DNA of 64,000 nt from Prevotella sp. (GCA_023663025.1 JAMPIC010000003.1:12036-76035), one strand, 5' to 3'; shown: positions 1 to 11,625, counted from the stretch's first letter. The notes: generated from the sequence alone by a model not told the origin. Program-made: numbers and translations.

Positions 1-3000
1 GTATATGTTGTGTAATTTTGCTGTCACCCTCCATGCGGAGGGTGTGGATTGAAATTGCTTAATAAGCATAAAGGATTTGATACTGGTCACGTCACCCTCC
101 ATGCGGAGGGTGTGGATTGAAATCCATTGCTTACCTCCTATATACCTAACCACTTGAGTCACCCTCCATGCGGAGGGTGTGGATTGAAATATACGGCGTA
201 GATGAAGTAGGATTTTAGTTGAAGTCACCCTCCATGCGGAGGGTGTGGATTGAAATAGTCTCCCGGGACTGAATATGATATCATGTGTCTGTCACCCTCC
301 ATGCGGAGGGTGTGGATTGAAATTCCTCCGGCATTAAAGTATTGAGTTTGTCCTTGAGTCACCCTCCATGCGGAGGGTGTGGATTGAAATGTATCTACAA
401 GTGTTAATATTTGGCGTTTGGAAAGTCACCCTCCATGCGGAGGGTGTGGATTGAAATTTGAATATGCGCTGCTCAGAACGTTCAGACACATGTCACCCTC
501 CATGCGGAGGGTGTGGATTGAAATCTATTATTTATAAACGAGAAAATAAAAAAGTAAGGTCACCCTCCATGCGGAGGGTGTGGATTGAAATTGTTATTAA
601 GCTTGTAGGTATTGAGTTGGCTGTAAGTCACCCTCCATGCGGAGGGTGTGGATTGAAATACTTCGTGATTTCCAGTTAAACCTTGCTCGTAAGTCACCCT
701 CCATGCGGAGGGTGTGGATTGAAATATCAATAAAAACTAGGTATCCCCTTCGGGGATAGTCACCCTCCATGCGGAGGGTGTGGATTGAAATCAATATCTC
801 TGGCACTAATCGTCTTGTAGTATACGTCACCCTCCATGCGGAGGGTGTGGATTGAAATGTATTTGACCTTGCGTCTAAACAGTGGAATGTCAGGTCACCC
901 TCCATGCGGAGGGTGTGGATTGAAATATCAACGAGACATGGAGTATCTACGTAGATGGCTGTCACCCTCCATGCGGAGGGTGTGGATTGAAATTGATGTT
1001 ATGAATCACATTATAAAACTCAACAAGTCACCCTCCATGCGGAGGGTGTGGATTGAAATGGATAAGAACCAGTTACACGCTCCAAGGATTCTGAGTCACC
1101 CTCCATGCGGAGGGTGTGGATTGAAATGATATAGAAGAAGAGGATCGAGGATCTACAAGGAACGTCACCCTCCATGCGGAGGGTGTGGATTGAAATATCA
1201 ATACCTGGTGTAACAGATCCTTCGGATAAGTCACCCTCCATGCGGAGGGTGTGGATTGAAATATGAGCATGCTTGATGAATTTAAGAAGTTTGGTGTCAC
1301 CCTCCATGCGGAGGGTGTGGATTGAAATTTCTTAGCAATAACGTCTTTAAAAAGGGCATTTAGTCACCCTCCATGCGGAGGGTGTGGATTGAAATATGAA
1401 TGAGCCAGTCATTGAAGATACTCCTGTTAAGTCACCCTCCATGCGGAGGGTGTGGATTGAAATAAGAACAAACACAAGCTGTAACAAACGAATTTGTGTC
1501 ACCCTCCATGCGGAGGGTGTGGATTGAAATGCGCCGCCGACCGCCGCTAGGCGCGGCGCGAAACGTCACCCTCCATGCGGAGGGTGTGGATTGAAATAAG
1601 ACCACGGGAATGGTAAAACAGGTGCTTACCGGTCACCCTCCATGCGGAGGGTGTGGATTGAAATCTCGTATATGTACTGAACTGCGGCTATCGTCTTGGT
1701 CACCCTCCATGCGGAGGGTGTGGATTGAAATTCAGTACCAACAACATAAATAGCCTTAGCAATATGTCACCCTCCATGCGGAGGGTGTGGATTGAAATCC
1801 GAATGGAAATACGGCTTTAGCACCGCGATACCGTCACCCTCCATGCGGAGGGTGTGGATTGAAATAGTATGAGGGTAAAACATATTATCTTGAAGACTGT
1901 CACCCTCCATGCGGAGGGTGTGGATTGAAATACGCTTTAGATTTTTGCTTGACCAGTAGAAGCGACGTCACCCTCCATGCGGAGGGTGTGGATTGAAATT
2001 GACTTTGGCACCGTCTTACCGTGCAGCACGTAAGGGTCACCCTCCATGCGGAGGGTGTGGATTGAAATCATACGCATTTACGGCGATTGGAGATACGAAG
2101 ATGTCACCCTCCATGCGGAGGGTGTGGATTGAAATGGCTTCTGCACTGAAAAGCCGCATACCGCATATGTCACCCTCCATGCGGAGGGTGTGGATTGAAA
2201 TCAGATAACTCTAATACATACTCTTTCGGCAGCTTGGTCACCCTCCATGCGGAGGGTGTGGATTGAAATCACAATAGCATCAGAAATAGCATAGATGAGG
2301 TCGTCACCCTCCATGCGGAGGGTGTGGATTGAAATCTCCCGACCCGAATTTGTGGGAATTTATCCTGTGGTCACCCTCCATGCGGAGGGTGTGGATTGAA
2401 ATTAAAGATACCAACCGAAAAACCTCTCCGTCAACGGTCACCCTCCATGCGGAGGGTGTGGATTGAAATCCGTTAGACAATCGTATACAGGCGTGGCTCA
2501 ACGTCACCCTCCATGCGGAGGGTGTGGATTGAAATTTGTAACCGCCTTGAGCTATTACAAACAGGAACAGTCACCCTCCATGCGGAGGGTGTGGATTGAA
2601 ATAATTACAAAGTGCGTAGGATATTCAAGAACCTTTGTCACCCTCCATGCGGAGGGTGTGGATTGAAATTTGTAACCGCAAGGAATATCGCGTACCGTGA
2701 TACGTCACCCTCCATGCGGAGGGTGTGGATTGAAATCCGTTAGACAATCGTATACGGGGCGTGGCTCAACCGTCACCCTCCATGCGGAGGGTGTGGATTG
2801 AAATCCGTTAGACAGTCGTATACAAAGCGTGGCTCAACCGTCACCCTCCATGCGGAGGGTGTGGATTGAAATTTGTTGTGATAAATACCGCTCCTGCTTG
2901 TGTCCTGTCACCCTCCATGCGGAGGGTGTGGATTGAAATTTGCACATAGCTTTCTCCTTTCTCCCCGTCAAGCGTCACCCTCCATGCGGAGGGTGTGGAT

Positions 3001-6000
3001 TGAAATAGATAAGGTCTAATATAAAATTGGATTTTCAGGACGTCACCCTCCATGCGGAGGGTGTGGATTGAAATTCCGCCGCAGGTCAGCTTGTCAAGTA
3101 CAGTCCGATGTCACCCTCCATGCGGAGGGTGTGGATTGAAATTGCTTGAAAAGGCGTTTATTTACGGAAAATACGACGGTCACCCTCCATGCGGAGGGTG
3201 TGGATTGAAATTTACAAAAGTCAACTCAATATTTTCAAACGCTCAAGTCACCCTCCATGCGGAGGGTGTGGATTGAAATTATGATATAATTTTTAAAGAG
3301 GTGATTTTTATGCAGTCACCCTCCATGCGGAGGGTGTGGATTGAAATTCAAGTCTCCGAAAGAGAACTCGAAGATTTATTGGTCACCCTCCATGCGGAGG
3401 GTGTGGATTGAAATGGAGCTTGCTACATACGTTGGAAGCGAGATTGAGTCACCCTCCATGCGGAGGGTGTGGATTGAAATGGGTTTTAGGCTTGTAACGC
3501 TCCAACCGATTTTGTCACCCTCCATGCGGAGGGTGTGGATTGAAATACTACGAAAAGAAACCCAGCCGAAACAGTCTGCACGTCACCCTCCATGCGGAGG
3601 GTGTGGATTGAAATATCCGTAACGATCAATTCACTCTCGTTCGGATGTGTCACCCTCCATGCGGAGGGTGTGGATTGAAATCTGTCATGCTGTCACTTAT
3701 TGCGGTTTACATAATAAGTCACCCTCCATGCGGAGGGTGTGGATTGAAATATATGGAGTGCTATCAACGAGGTTATCGCTGCCCGTCACCCTCCATGCGG
3801 AGGGTGTGGATTGAAATGGACTGCGGGTCGGCAAGGAAGCCGCCAGAACTCCGTCACCCTCCATGCGGAGGGTGTGGATTGAAATATCACTTAATTGAGT
3901 TAATGGAAAAAGTAGGTCGTCACCCTCCATGCGGAGGGTGTGGATTGAAATCCTACACAGCCAAAAACGCTCTTGTTTTTTACATCGTCACCCTCCATGC
4001 GGAGGGTGTGGATTGAAATCAGATGTGCCCTGTTTTAAGCGTTGGGGTGCTGGTGTCACCCTCCATGCGGAGGGTGTGGATTGAAATAGTACATACAGCG
4101 CGACAGTCAGTACCGATGGCTGTCACCCTCCATGCGGAGGGTGTGGATTGAAATATGAACGGCAGGATATATAAAATTGTAATCGGAAGTCACCCTCCAT
4201 GCGGAGGGTGTGGATTGAAATTGTTAAACTCCACTGTATAGCCCCGAGTGATGAGTCACCCTCCATGCGGAGGGTGTGGATTGAAATTCCGTTATTTTCA
4301 ATAAAATTCGCGGCGCGGGCTGTCACCCTCCATGCGGAGGGTGTGGATTGAAATGGAGGTGAGGGCAAATGCGTAAACATCAGATCGGTCACCCTCCATG
4401 CGGAGGGTGTGGATTGAAATTCAAAAAAGCGGTTATTCCCGATGAGATGTCCGGTCACCCTCCATGCGGAGGGTGTGGATTGAAATGGGAACGAGCAAGT
4501 ATTTCAAGTGTGTTCCGAACGTCACCCTCCATGCGGAGGGTGTGGATTGAAATCCATCTACAACAAAAGGGCGATGTGGATCAACACGTCACCCTCCATG
4601 CGGAGGGTGTGGATTGAAATTATACGCATTTACGGTGATTGGAGATACGAAGATAAGTCACCCTCCATGCGGAGGGTGTGGATTGAAATAAAGCCGTCTT
4701 TGGTGGTTACGGACGGAGCGGGAGGTCACCCTCCATGCGGAGGGTGTGGATTGAAATATCTAAAAGAGAAGCGGCAAGGTACTCAGCCTGGTCACCCTCC
4801 ATGCGGAGGGTGTGGATTGAAATTTACGGAAAGGAGCTTGTGAGTGGCGAAACCGCGGGTCACCCTCCATGCGGAGGGTGTGGATTGAAATTATTAAACT
4901 CCACTGTATAGCCCCAAGTGATGATGTCACCCTCCATGCGGAGGGTGTGGATTGAAATAATACGTTTGCTTATGTCTGCATTAGTGGCTGCGGTCACCCT
5001 CCATGCGGAGGGTGTGGATTGAAATGTCATAATATCCGCCACCACCACCGTCTCCGCCACGTCACCCTCCATGCGGAGGGTGTGGATTGAAATTGCCAAA
5101 ATGTACGATATATCAAAAGGACGGTAGTCACCCTCCATGCGGAGGGTGTGAATTGAAATAACCGAGCAGAGCTTGCCGTTAACGGCGTCGAGGTCACCCT
5201 CCATGCGGAGGGTGTGGATTGAAATTGACGAGGCTGTGACGGTGCTCTACGCTATGGCTGTCACCCTCCATGCGGAGGGTGTGGATTGAAATCGATCCCC
5301 TCCAGCCAGTCTGATTCCTCTGCATCGGTCACCCTCCATGCGGAGGGTGTGGATTGAAATAAATATGAAGCGATTTGCCCCGTGGCGTTAGCCCGTCACC
5401 CTCCATGCGGAGGGTGTGGATTGAAATAACGTCAATCAAACGTGGCTGCGGACGGGCGAGGGTCACCCTCCATGCGGAGGGTGTGGATTGAAATTGCTCA
5501 TTGTAATGCCTCCTTTGCGTTGTTTTTGTCACCCTCCATGCGGAGGGTGTGGATTGAAATAGTTCCTACAGTTCCGTTTTTTAAATCCTCACGGAAGTCA
5601 CCCTCCATGCGGAGGGTGTGGATTGAAATGTCTGAATTGAGACGGATTGAACGTAAGGTACTCGTCACCCTCCATGCGGAGGGTGTGGATTGAAATTGAA
5701 TTTGCTCGCCTCGTTTCTGGGCAAGCTTATGTCACCCTCCATGCGGAGGGTGTGGATTGAAATACAATAATGGAAACGATAATCTCCCGGAGGTTTGCGT
5801 CACCCTCCATGCGGAGGGTGTGGATTGAAATCCGAACAGCACAAGAACGGGGCTTGGCATATGCGTCACCCTCCATGCGGAGGGTGTGGATTGAAATATA
5901 AGCAAAATACAGAAATATGATACATTGTCAAGTGTCACCCTCCATGCGGAGGGTGTGGATTGAAATCCGACATCGGGAATATTTATATACCCGAAGGTGG

Positions 6001-7852
6001 TCACCCTCCATGCGGAGGGTGTGGATTGAAATAACAGCGCATTAGATTTCGGCGTATTGATGTCAATGTCACCCTCCATGCGGAGGGTGTGGATTGAAAT
6101 TTGAAAAAATCCATCATAAAAACACAACCTTTCTCGTCACCCTCCATGCGGAGGGTGTGGATTGAAATTGTTCTATTGGCTTTTTAACTCCGCGCCAGCA
6201 GGGTCACCCTCCATGCGGAGGGTGTGGATTGAAATAAACTGGGCAACTTTTTTAGAATTGCTCTTGAAGGTCACCCTCCATGCGGAGGGTGTGGATTGAA
6301 ATCGGCGGTCGGCGGCGCGAAACGCGTAGTTTTGCGTCACCCTCCATGCGGAGGGTGTGGATTGAAATCTTAGACCCCATTAAAGACCAAAACAAATGTT
6401 CGGTCACCCTCCATGCGGAGGGTGTGGATTGAAATATAGGTATTGTAGCAATTACGCAGTTCGTCATCATGTCACCCTCCATGCGGAGGGTGTGGATTGA
6501 AATAACAGCGTTAAAAGCAAAATTATAGAAGCTTTCAGTCACCCTCCATGCGGAGGGTGTGGATTGAAATCACTATATATATTTTATCATAGTTGTACAA
6601 CTATTGGTCACCCTCCATGCGGAGGGTGTGGATTGAAATACCACGGTACATTTTTTCCACGCGTTTTGAGAGTAGTCACCCTCCATGCGGAGGGTGTGGA
6701 TTGAAATGTCCGAATGAACGAAAAAATAACAGCCAAGCAGTGTCACCCTCCATGCGGAGGGTGTGGATTGAAATCCTTATCTTATTTTTTCTACCTTTCT
6801 TCCTTGACAGTCACCCTCCATGCGGAGGGTGTGGATTGAAATATTTAAATAAAGGTAGGTGTTAATATGTCGGCATTGTCACCCTCCATGCGGAGGGTGT
6901 GGATTGAAATACACAAAGGGAAATCGCAAGAGAATTAAACTTAAGTCACCCTCCATGCGGAGGGTGTGGATTGAAATCAAGCTTTGCCCTTATACAGCCG
7001 CCGCCCCGAATGTCACCCTCCATGCGGAGGGTGTGGATTGAAATGATGTTCTCGTCCGGTACGAACTCAAAGTGGTAGTGTCACCCTCCATGCGGAGGGT
7101 GTGGATTGAAATAAAGATGTTATACACGCTTTGCTTTACGCCTGTCTCGTCACCCTCCATGCGGAGGGTGTGGATTGAAATACCGTAAGAAGCCTTAGCC
7201 GCATTCACTGCCTTTGGTCACCCTCCATGCGGAGGGTGTGGATTGAAATATAGGTAACCTGAAGGAATATCGGGGACTCGCCTTGTCACCCTCCATGCGG
7301 AGGGTGTGGATTGAAATACAAAAGCTCCATAGAATTTTCCCGCCCTCAAAGTCACCCTCCATGCGGAGGGTGTGGATTGAAATAGATAAGATCCAGAAGC
7401 GTATAAACAAATATATCGTCACCCTCCATGCGGAGGGTGTGGATTGAAATATTGATCCAAGAGTAGCAGCTATGACCGAAACAGGTCACCCTCCATGCGG
7501 AGGGTGTGGATTGAAATGCAAAGGTGCTGATTAAAGCGGCATACGCAGAGCGTCACCCTCCATGCGGAGGGTGTGGATTGAAATCGTAAGCACCGTCATC
7601 TCGGATATAACGTCATACGTCACCCTCCATGCGGAGGGTGTGGATTGAAATCACGGTAGCCTGTTGTAATTGCCGTGTCTGTTGTGGTCACCCTCCATGC
7701 GGAGGGTGTGGATTGAAATCAACTGTATACACCGCCGTTATAATATTCGGCAGTCACCCTCCATGCGGAGGGTGTGGATTGAAATCTTTTCGCGTTCGGA
7801 CTTAGAGGAAGCGCAAAAAGTCACCCTCCATGCGGAGGGTGTGGATTGAAAT

Positions 7853-8091
7853 AGCTATTGTGGGAGGTTTGGGTCTTTTAGTCTGTTGTCACCCTCCATG
7901 CGGAGGGTGTGGATTGAAATAGCTTATATGGGCAATGGCTAAAAACGCGGACAGCGTCACCCTCCATGCGGAGGGTGTGGATTGAAATAGCTATTGTGGG
8001 AGGTTTGGGTCTTTTAGTCTGTTGTCACCCTCCATGCGGAGGGTGTGGATTGAAATAGCTTATATGGGCAATGGCTAAAAACGCGGACAGC
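7853..8091 (+). repeat. Tandem duplication of a two-spacer block in the array
   Basis: The spacer at 7853-7887 recurs exactly at 7989-8023, and the next spacer at 7921-7955 recurs exactly at 8057-8091. The order is kept, so a block of two repeat-spacer units was duplicated in tandem, most simply by recombination between repeats. Confidence 0.95.
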
Positions 8092-9403
8092 GTCACCCTC
8101 CATGCGGAGGGTGTGGATTGAAATAGCTTCAAGCCCAAATCCAAGAAGGTAGCACAGTGTCACCCTCCATGCGGAGGGTGTGGATTGAAATCTTATGAGA
8201 TTTGCAATCATCATACCGCACACTGGTCACCCTCCATGCGGAGGGTGTGGATTGAAATAGCTATGTTGCAATCCCCGAATATCATAAAAGCGGTCACCCT
8301 CCATGCGGAGGGTGTGGATTGAAATAGTTATACGAAAATGTGGCGAGGTACTCGCGAACCGTCACCCTCCATGCGGAGGGTGTGGATTGAAATAATGTTT
8401 AAATCAACTGCATACAAAAACAAATCGCGTCACCCTCCATGCGGAGGGTGTGGATTGAAATGGACTGCGGGTCAGCACGAAAGCCTCCAGAACTCCGTCA
8501 CCCTCCATGCGGAGGGTGTGGATTGAAATCGAAAGAATGCATAACCCGCGCTGAAATCGCGCGTCACCCTCCATGCGGAGGGTGTGGATTGAAATCCACA
8601 ATGGGATTTACAATAGCAGGCTTGCAAATGGGTCACCCTCCATGCGGAGGGTGTGGATTGAAATGATATGCTCCAATTTTAAAAACGCGCTGGAATTGGT
8701 CACCCTCCATGCGGAGGGTGTGGATTGAAATTCAGTACCGACAACATAAATAGCCTTAGCAATATGTCACCCTCCATGCGGAGGGTGTGGATTGAAATAA
8801 CAGCGCGTGAGGTTTCGCGAGATTGATGTAAAGTCACCCTCCATGCGGAGGGTGTGGATTGAAATTTGTCGTTTGCAACATCATACAGATAGCGCAAAAC
8901 AGTCACCCTCCATGCGGAGGGTGTGGATTGAAATTTACTAAAAAAGAATGGGCTTTTTACAAAGCCCTGTCACCCTCCATGCGAAGGGTGTGGATTGAAA
9001 TAAGAAGATATTATTAAGTTGAGGAAACAAACCGATGTCACCCTCCATGCGGAGGGTGTGGATTGAAATCATGAGTAAAATTGAGGAAATTTTGGACTTG
9101 AATGGTCACCCTCCATGCGGAGGGTGTGGATTGAAATTTTAAGGATAGTCAAAGCAATCGGCGCACTTTCCGTCACCCTCCATGCGGAGGGTGTGGATTG
9201 AAATAGTCTTGATGGATTTGTACGCGATTTAGGTGTAGTCACCCTCCATGCGGAGGGTGTGGATTGAAATTGCATGTCGGAGCAGGGGGTGCGGTCGCAA
9301 AGGGTCACCCTCCATGCGGAGGGTGTGGATTGAAATGGAAATCCCAAACAAAAGAAAAAACGCGGAAAATGTCACCCTCCATGCGGAGGGTGTGGATTGA
9401 AAT

Positions 9404-9705
9404 TTTACCACTTTGTCATACGGCAAAGTGGTTTTGGTCACCCTCCATGCGGAGGGTGTGGATTGAAATTTGACTATGCCGCAGGAAACGGCGTAACGGG
9501 TGTCGTCACCCTCCATGCGGAGGGTGTGGATTGAAATAAACGTGTCTACCACGAGGTCTATAAAAAGACCCGTCACCCTCCATGCGGAGGGTGTGGATTG
9601 AAATTTTACCACTTTGTCATACGGCAAAGTGGTTTTGGTCACCCTCCATGCGGAGGGTGTGGATTGAAATTTGACTATGCCGCAGGAAACGGCGTAACGG
9701 GTGTA
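9404..9705 (+). repeat. Duplicated spacer pair flanking a single spacer
   Basis: The spacer at 9404-9436 recurs at 9605-9637, and the spacer at 9470-9504 recurs at 9671-9705. One unrelated spacer (9538-9571) lies between, so a three-unit step was duplicated. The second pair differs only in its last base (C against A), next to the repeat. Confidence 0.93.
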
Positions 9706-10107
9706 GTCACCCTCCATGCGGAGGGTGTGGATTGAAATCAGAAATACGCGCCGCAAAAATACGGCGTAGTAAGTCACCCTCCATGCGGAGGGTGTGGATT
9801 GAAATAGCGGCGAGGTTGAAGCAGGAACTGAACCGTATCGTCACCCTCCATGCGGAGGGTGTGGATTGAAATGAGCAATGTAACGATTGAAATCGCTACG
9901 TTGTCGTGTCACCCTCCATGCGGAGGGTGTGGATTGAAATCAAAAACGGATTGCCGCTTGACTGCGGCGGCTGCGTCACCCTCCATGCGGAGGGTGTGGA
10001 TTGAAATCTCCATAATACATAATAAATTATTTGCATTTTTAGTCACCCTCCATGCGGAGGGTGTGGATTGAAATCGATGAGTGGTACAACTACTACCAAA
10101 CCGTTCT

Positions 10108-10206
10108 GTCACCCTCCACGCGGAGAGTGTGGATTGCAATCGCGCAGATTGAAAAGGTAGAGAAAATTATTGCTGTCACCCTCCATTGGAGAGTGCTGAT
10201 TAAAAT
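10108..10206 (+). repeat. Degenerate terminal CRISPR repeats (leader-distal end)
   Basis: The last two repeat copies are decayed. The copy at 10108-10140 differs from the consensus at three positions and ends GGATTGCAAT. The copy at 10175-10206 has lost a base and carries several changes, ending GATTAAAAT. Decay of this kind is usual at the oldest end of an array, so it fixes array polarity: new spacers enter on the left. Confidence 0.9.
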
Positions 10207-10501
10207 TCCATATCTCTCATCCCTGTTACAATAAATTTAGTCGGTAAAGCCATAGCAAACCGGTTATGTCTTTATACGCACTCATACTTAAGTTATAATG
10301 GAAGCAGTGATTGGACTGACGTACCAGCACACCCGTACATAAGACCGTCATCCACGCTTTTATTATAGCGTTCGATTTTGCAGGTTGAGCCGCGATAGGT
10401 GCGTTCTGCGTCAAAAATAATCTCCGGTTATTTAACAGACAAAATAGGTAATAAAAGCGTGGTTTATCCGATTACAAATCCTATTGTAATGAGAGATATT
10501 T
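10207..10501. other. Array-flanking region without a supported gene
   Basis: This stretch lies between the array and the transposase remnant. Short open frames exist on both strands, but none has a ribosome binding site or a protein pattern I recognise. On the minus strand, about 10415-10300, a frame reads like the end of a protein before stopping. I see no CRISPR repeat, terminator or promoter here that I can defend. Confidence 0.5.
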
Positions 10502-10795
10502 ATGAACGCGGCAGGCATCGGCGTTTCCAAAATCAAAAGCACCGCTGCGATTTTACAGCCATTCGGAGTTGTCATAGCGGAACCTTTTTGATGCGGTTCA
10601 CACAGACAGTGCCCTTAAAAAGCTTGCATACTTTATCAAAGCACTGTCAGGTGAAACCAAAGTTGTTATGGAGTATACAGGGACGTACTATGAACCGATA
10701 GCCGCCCAAACGCAGTTTAGGATATGCACATCCATAATGCGGGTATATTGTTGACATAGTCAATGCAGCTCTCATACACGATTATTGCAGATTAT
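10502..10795 (+). pseudogene. IS110-family transposase remnant, frameshifted
   Basis: The reading frame from 10502 gives NAAGIGVSKSKSTAAILQ, matching the N-terminal GIDVSK region of IS110-type (DEDD) transposases, in which the first catalytic Asp is replaced here by Gly. Around 10588 the frame shifts. The next frame gives DAVHTDSALKKL and then ETKVVMEYTGTYYEPIAAQ, another hallmark IS110 stretch. Further shifts separate the fragments HNAGI and VNAALIHDY (about 10759-10788). The rest of the roughly 400-residue protein is missing or unrecognisable. The element is dead and sits beside the oldest end of the CRISPR array. Confidence 0.85.
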
Positions 10796-10993
10796 GACTT
10801 ACAGGAAACCGGATAATTCGCATAATTGACTTATAGGGGACTCCGCAAACGGCAAATGCAATCCGATTATGATGTTATTCTCGAAAAATGCGTCGGCAAA
10901 AGTTTCCGAAATCCAACAAAAAAATTATTTTGAACGTTATGTGCAGAGTGCGCGGAGCAGAAGTTGACGGCTTAACCGCCAACTGTCAACAAT
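10796..10993. other. Decayed sequence downstream of the IS110 remnant
   Basis: This AT-rich stretch may hold more of the decayed insertion sequence, since short fragments can be read after 10850, but nothing reaches a recognisable motif. The 3' end of the ECF S-component gene abuts it on the minus strand. Confidence 0.4.
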
Positions 10994-11572
10994 TTACTTC
11001 TCCGCGTTCTGTGTTTTTTGAGAATTCCGTGAAAACGGAACAAGTCCCGTGCGGTTGAGGGCGATCATTATTGCGGGTATAAGTATCAGCTGCAGGATTA
11101 TTCCCGGTATCGCGTTAAGGAACGCGCCCGCAGCAAACATTTTCAGTGTAAAGCCGTTTTCGCCAAGTCCAAGCAGAAGTATCTGCACAATTCCCCATAC
11201 GACGCGCCCCGAAAGCATTGCGATGATCATGCTGCGGTACAGCGATATAACGCATTTCCAGCGCGAATGGGAGTACAAAAATCCCACCGCAAAGCCGTAA
11301 GCGGCAAGCTCAAATGCCATCGCTATGCCTGTGGGGAAAAGCACGGGCATTCCGAACATGGCATACCTGAGCAGCGGAAGAACAAAGCCTACGCCGAGAC
11401 CGTACTGCCAGCCGCAGATAAGTCCGCACAGTATCACGGGAATGTGCATTGGCAGCAGCATATTTCCGAACTGCTTGATCTGTCCCGTAAGGAACGGCAG
11501 AAGCAGACCTATAGCCAGAAACATCGCTGCCAGCGTAAGCGTCAGAACACGATTTTTTCTTTTTGAATCCAT
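10994..11572 (-). CDS. ECF transporter S component (substrate-binding membrane subunit)
   Basis: The 192-residue protein is almost entirely hydrophobic, with about five or six membrane segments and a basic N-terminus (MDSKRKNR). Length, the early GQIKQFGNMLLPMHIPV stretch and overall layout match S components of energy-coupling-factor vitamin transporters, which bind the vitamin and pair with a shared EcfA/EcfT module. No EcfA or EcfT gene is in the window, so it would use the shared module encoded elsewhere. The start is supported by AGGAGG about 8 bp upstream. The substrate cannot be told from sequence; a folate- or pantothenate-type S component is possible. It appears to be transcribed alone from the promoter at 11626. 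Confidence 0.8.
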   Translation of the reverse strand: MDSKRKNRVLTLTLAAMFLAIGLLLPFLTGQIKQFGNMLLPMHIPVILCGLICGWQYGLGVGFVLPLLRYAMFGMPVLFPTGIAMAFELAAYGFAVGFLYSHSRWKCVISLYRSMIIAMLSGRVVWGIVQILLLGLGENGFTLKMFAAGAFLNAIPGIILQLILIPAIMIALNRTGLVPFSRNSQKTQNAEK

Positions 11573-11625
11573 ATTGAACCGACCTCCTGTGATGTTTTTG
11601 AAGTGGATTTTATTCGGTAATATTT

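Larger units (their letters stand above)
23..10206 (+). CRISPR. CRISPR array, I-C-like repeats, 152 repeats counted
   Basis: A 33-bp repeat that starts GTCACC and ends GATTGAAAT recurs every 66-69 bp, giving unique 33-36 nt spacers. I counted 152 repeat copies by hand, including two decayed ones at the right end; the count could be off by one. Bases 1-22 are the end of another spacer, so the array continues to the left. Each repeat contains the inverted repeat ACCCTCC/GGAGGGT around an ATGC loop, and the GGATTGAAAT 3' end is typical of type I-C. Nearly all copies are identical; single changes occur in the copies at 5127 (G to A) and 8969 (G to A). The decayed copies at the right and the standard repeat orientation both place the leader to the left, outside the window. 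No cas gene is present in the window. The subtype is inferred from the repeat only. Confidence 0.99.

Noticed and set aside
2536..2703. Two spacers sharing the start TTGTAACCGC
   Set aside because: The match stops after about ten bases, so a common target is not supported.
7853..8262. A run of spacers starting with AGCT
   Set aside because: Four of the six are two spacers and their duplicated copies, so the pattern is explained by duplication plus chance.
458..10234. Many open frames of 60-180 codons on both strands across the array
   Set aside because: They consist of the translated CRISPR repeat alternating with spacers and have no ribosome binding sites; they arise because the repeat has no stop codon in some frames.
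10226..10414. A 62-codon minus-strand frame beside the array
   Set aside because: It has no ribosome binding site and no recognisable motif, and it lies in a decayed region.
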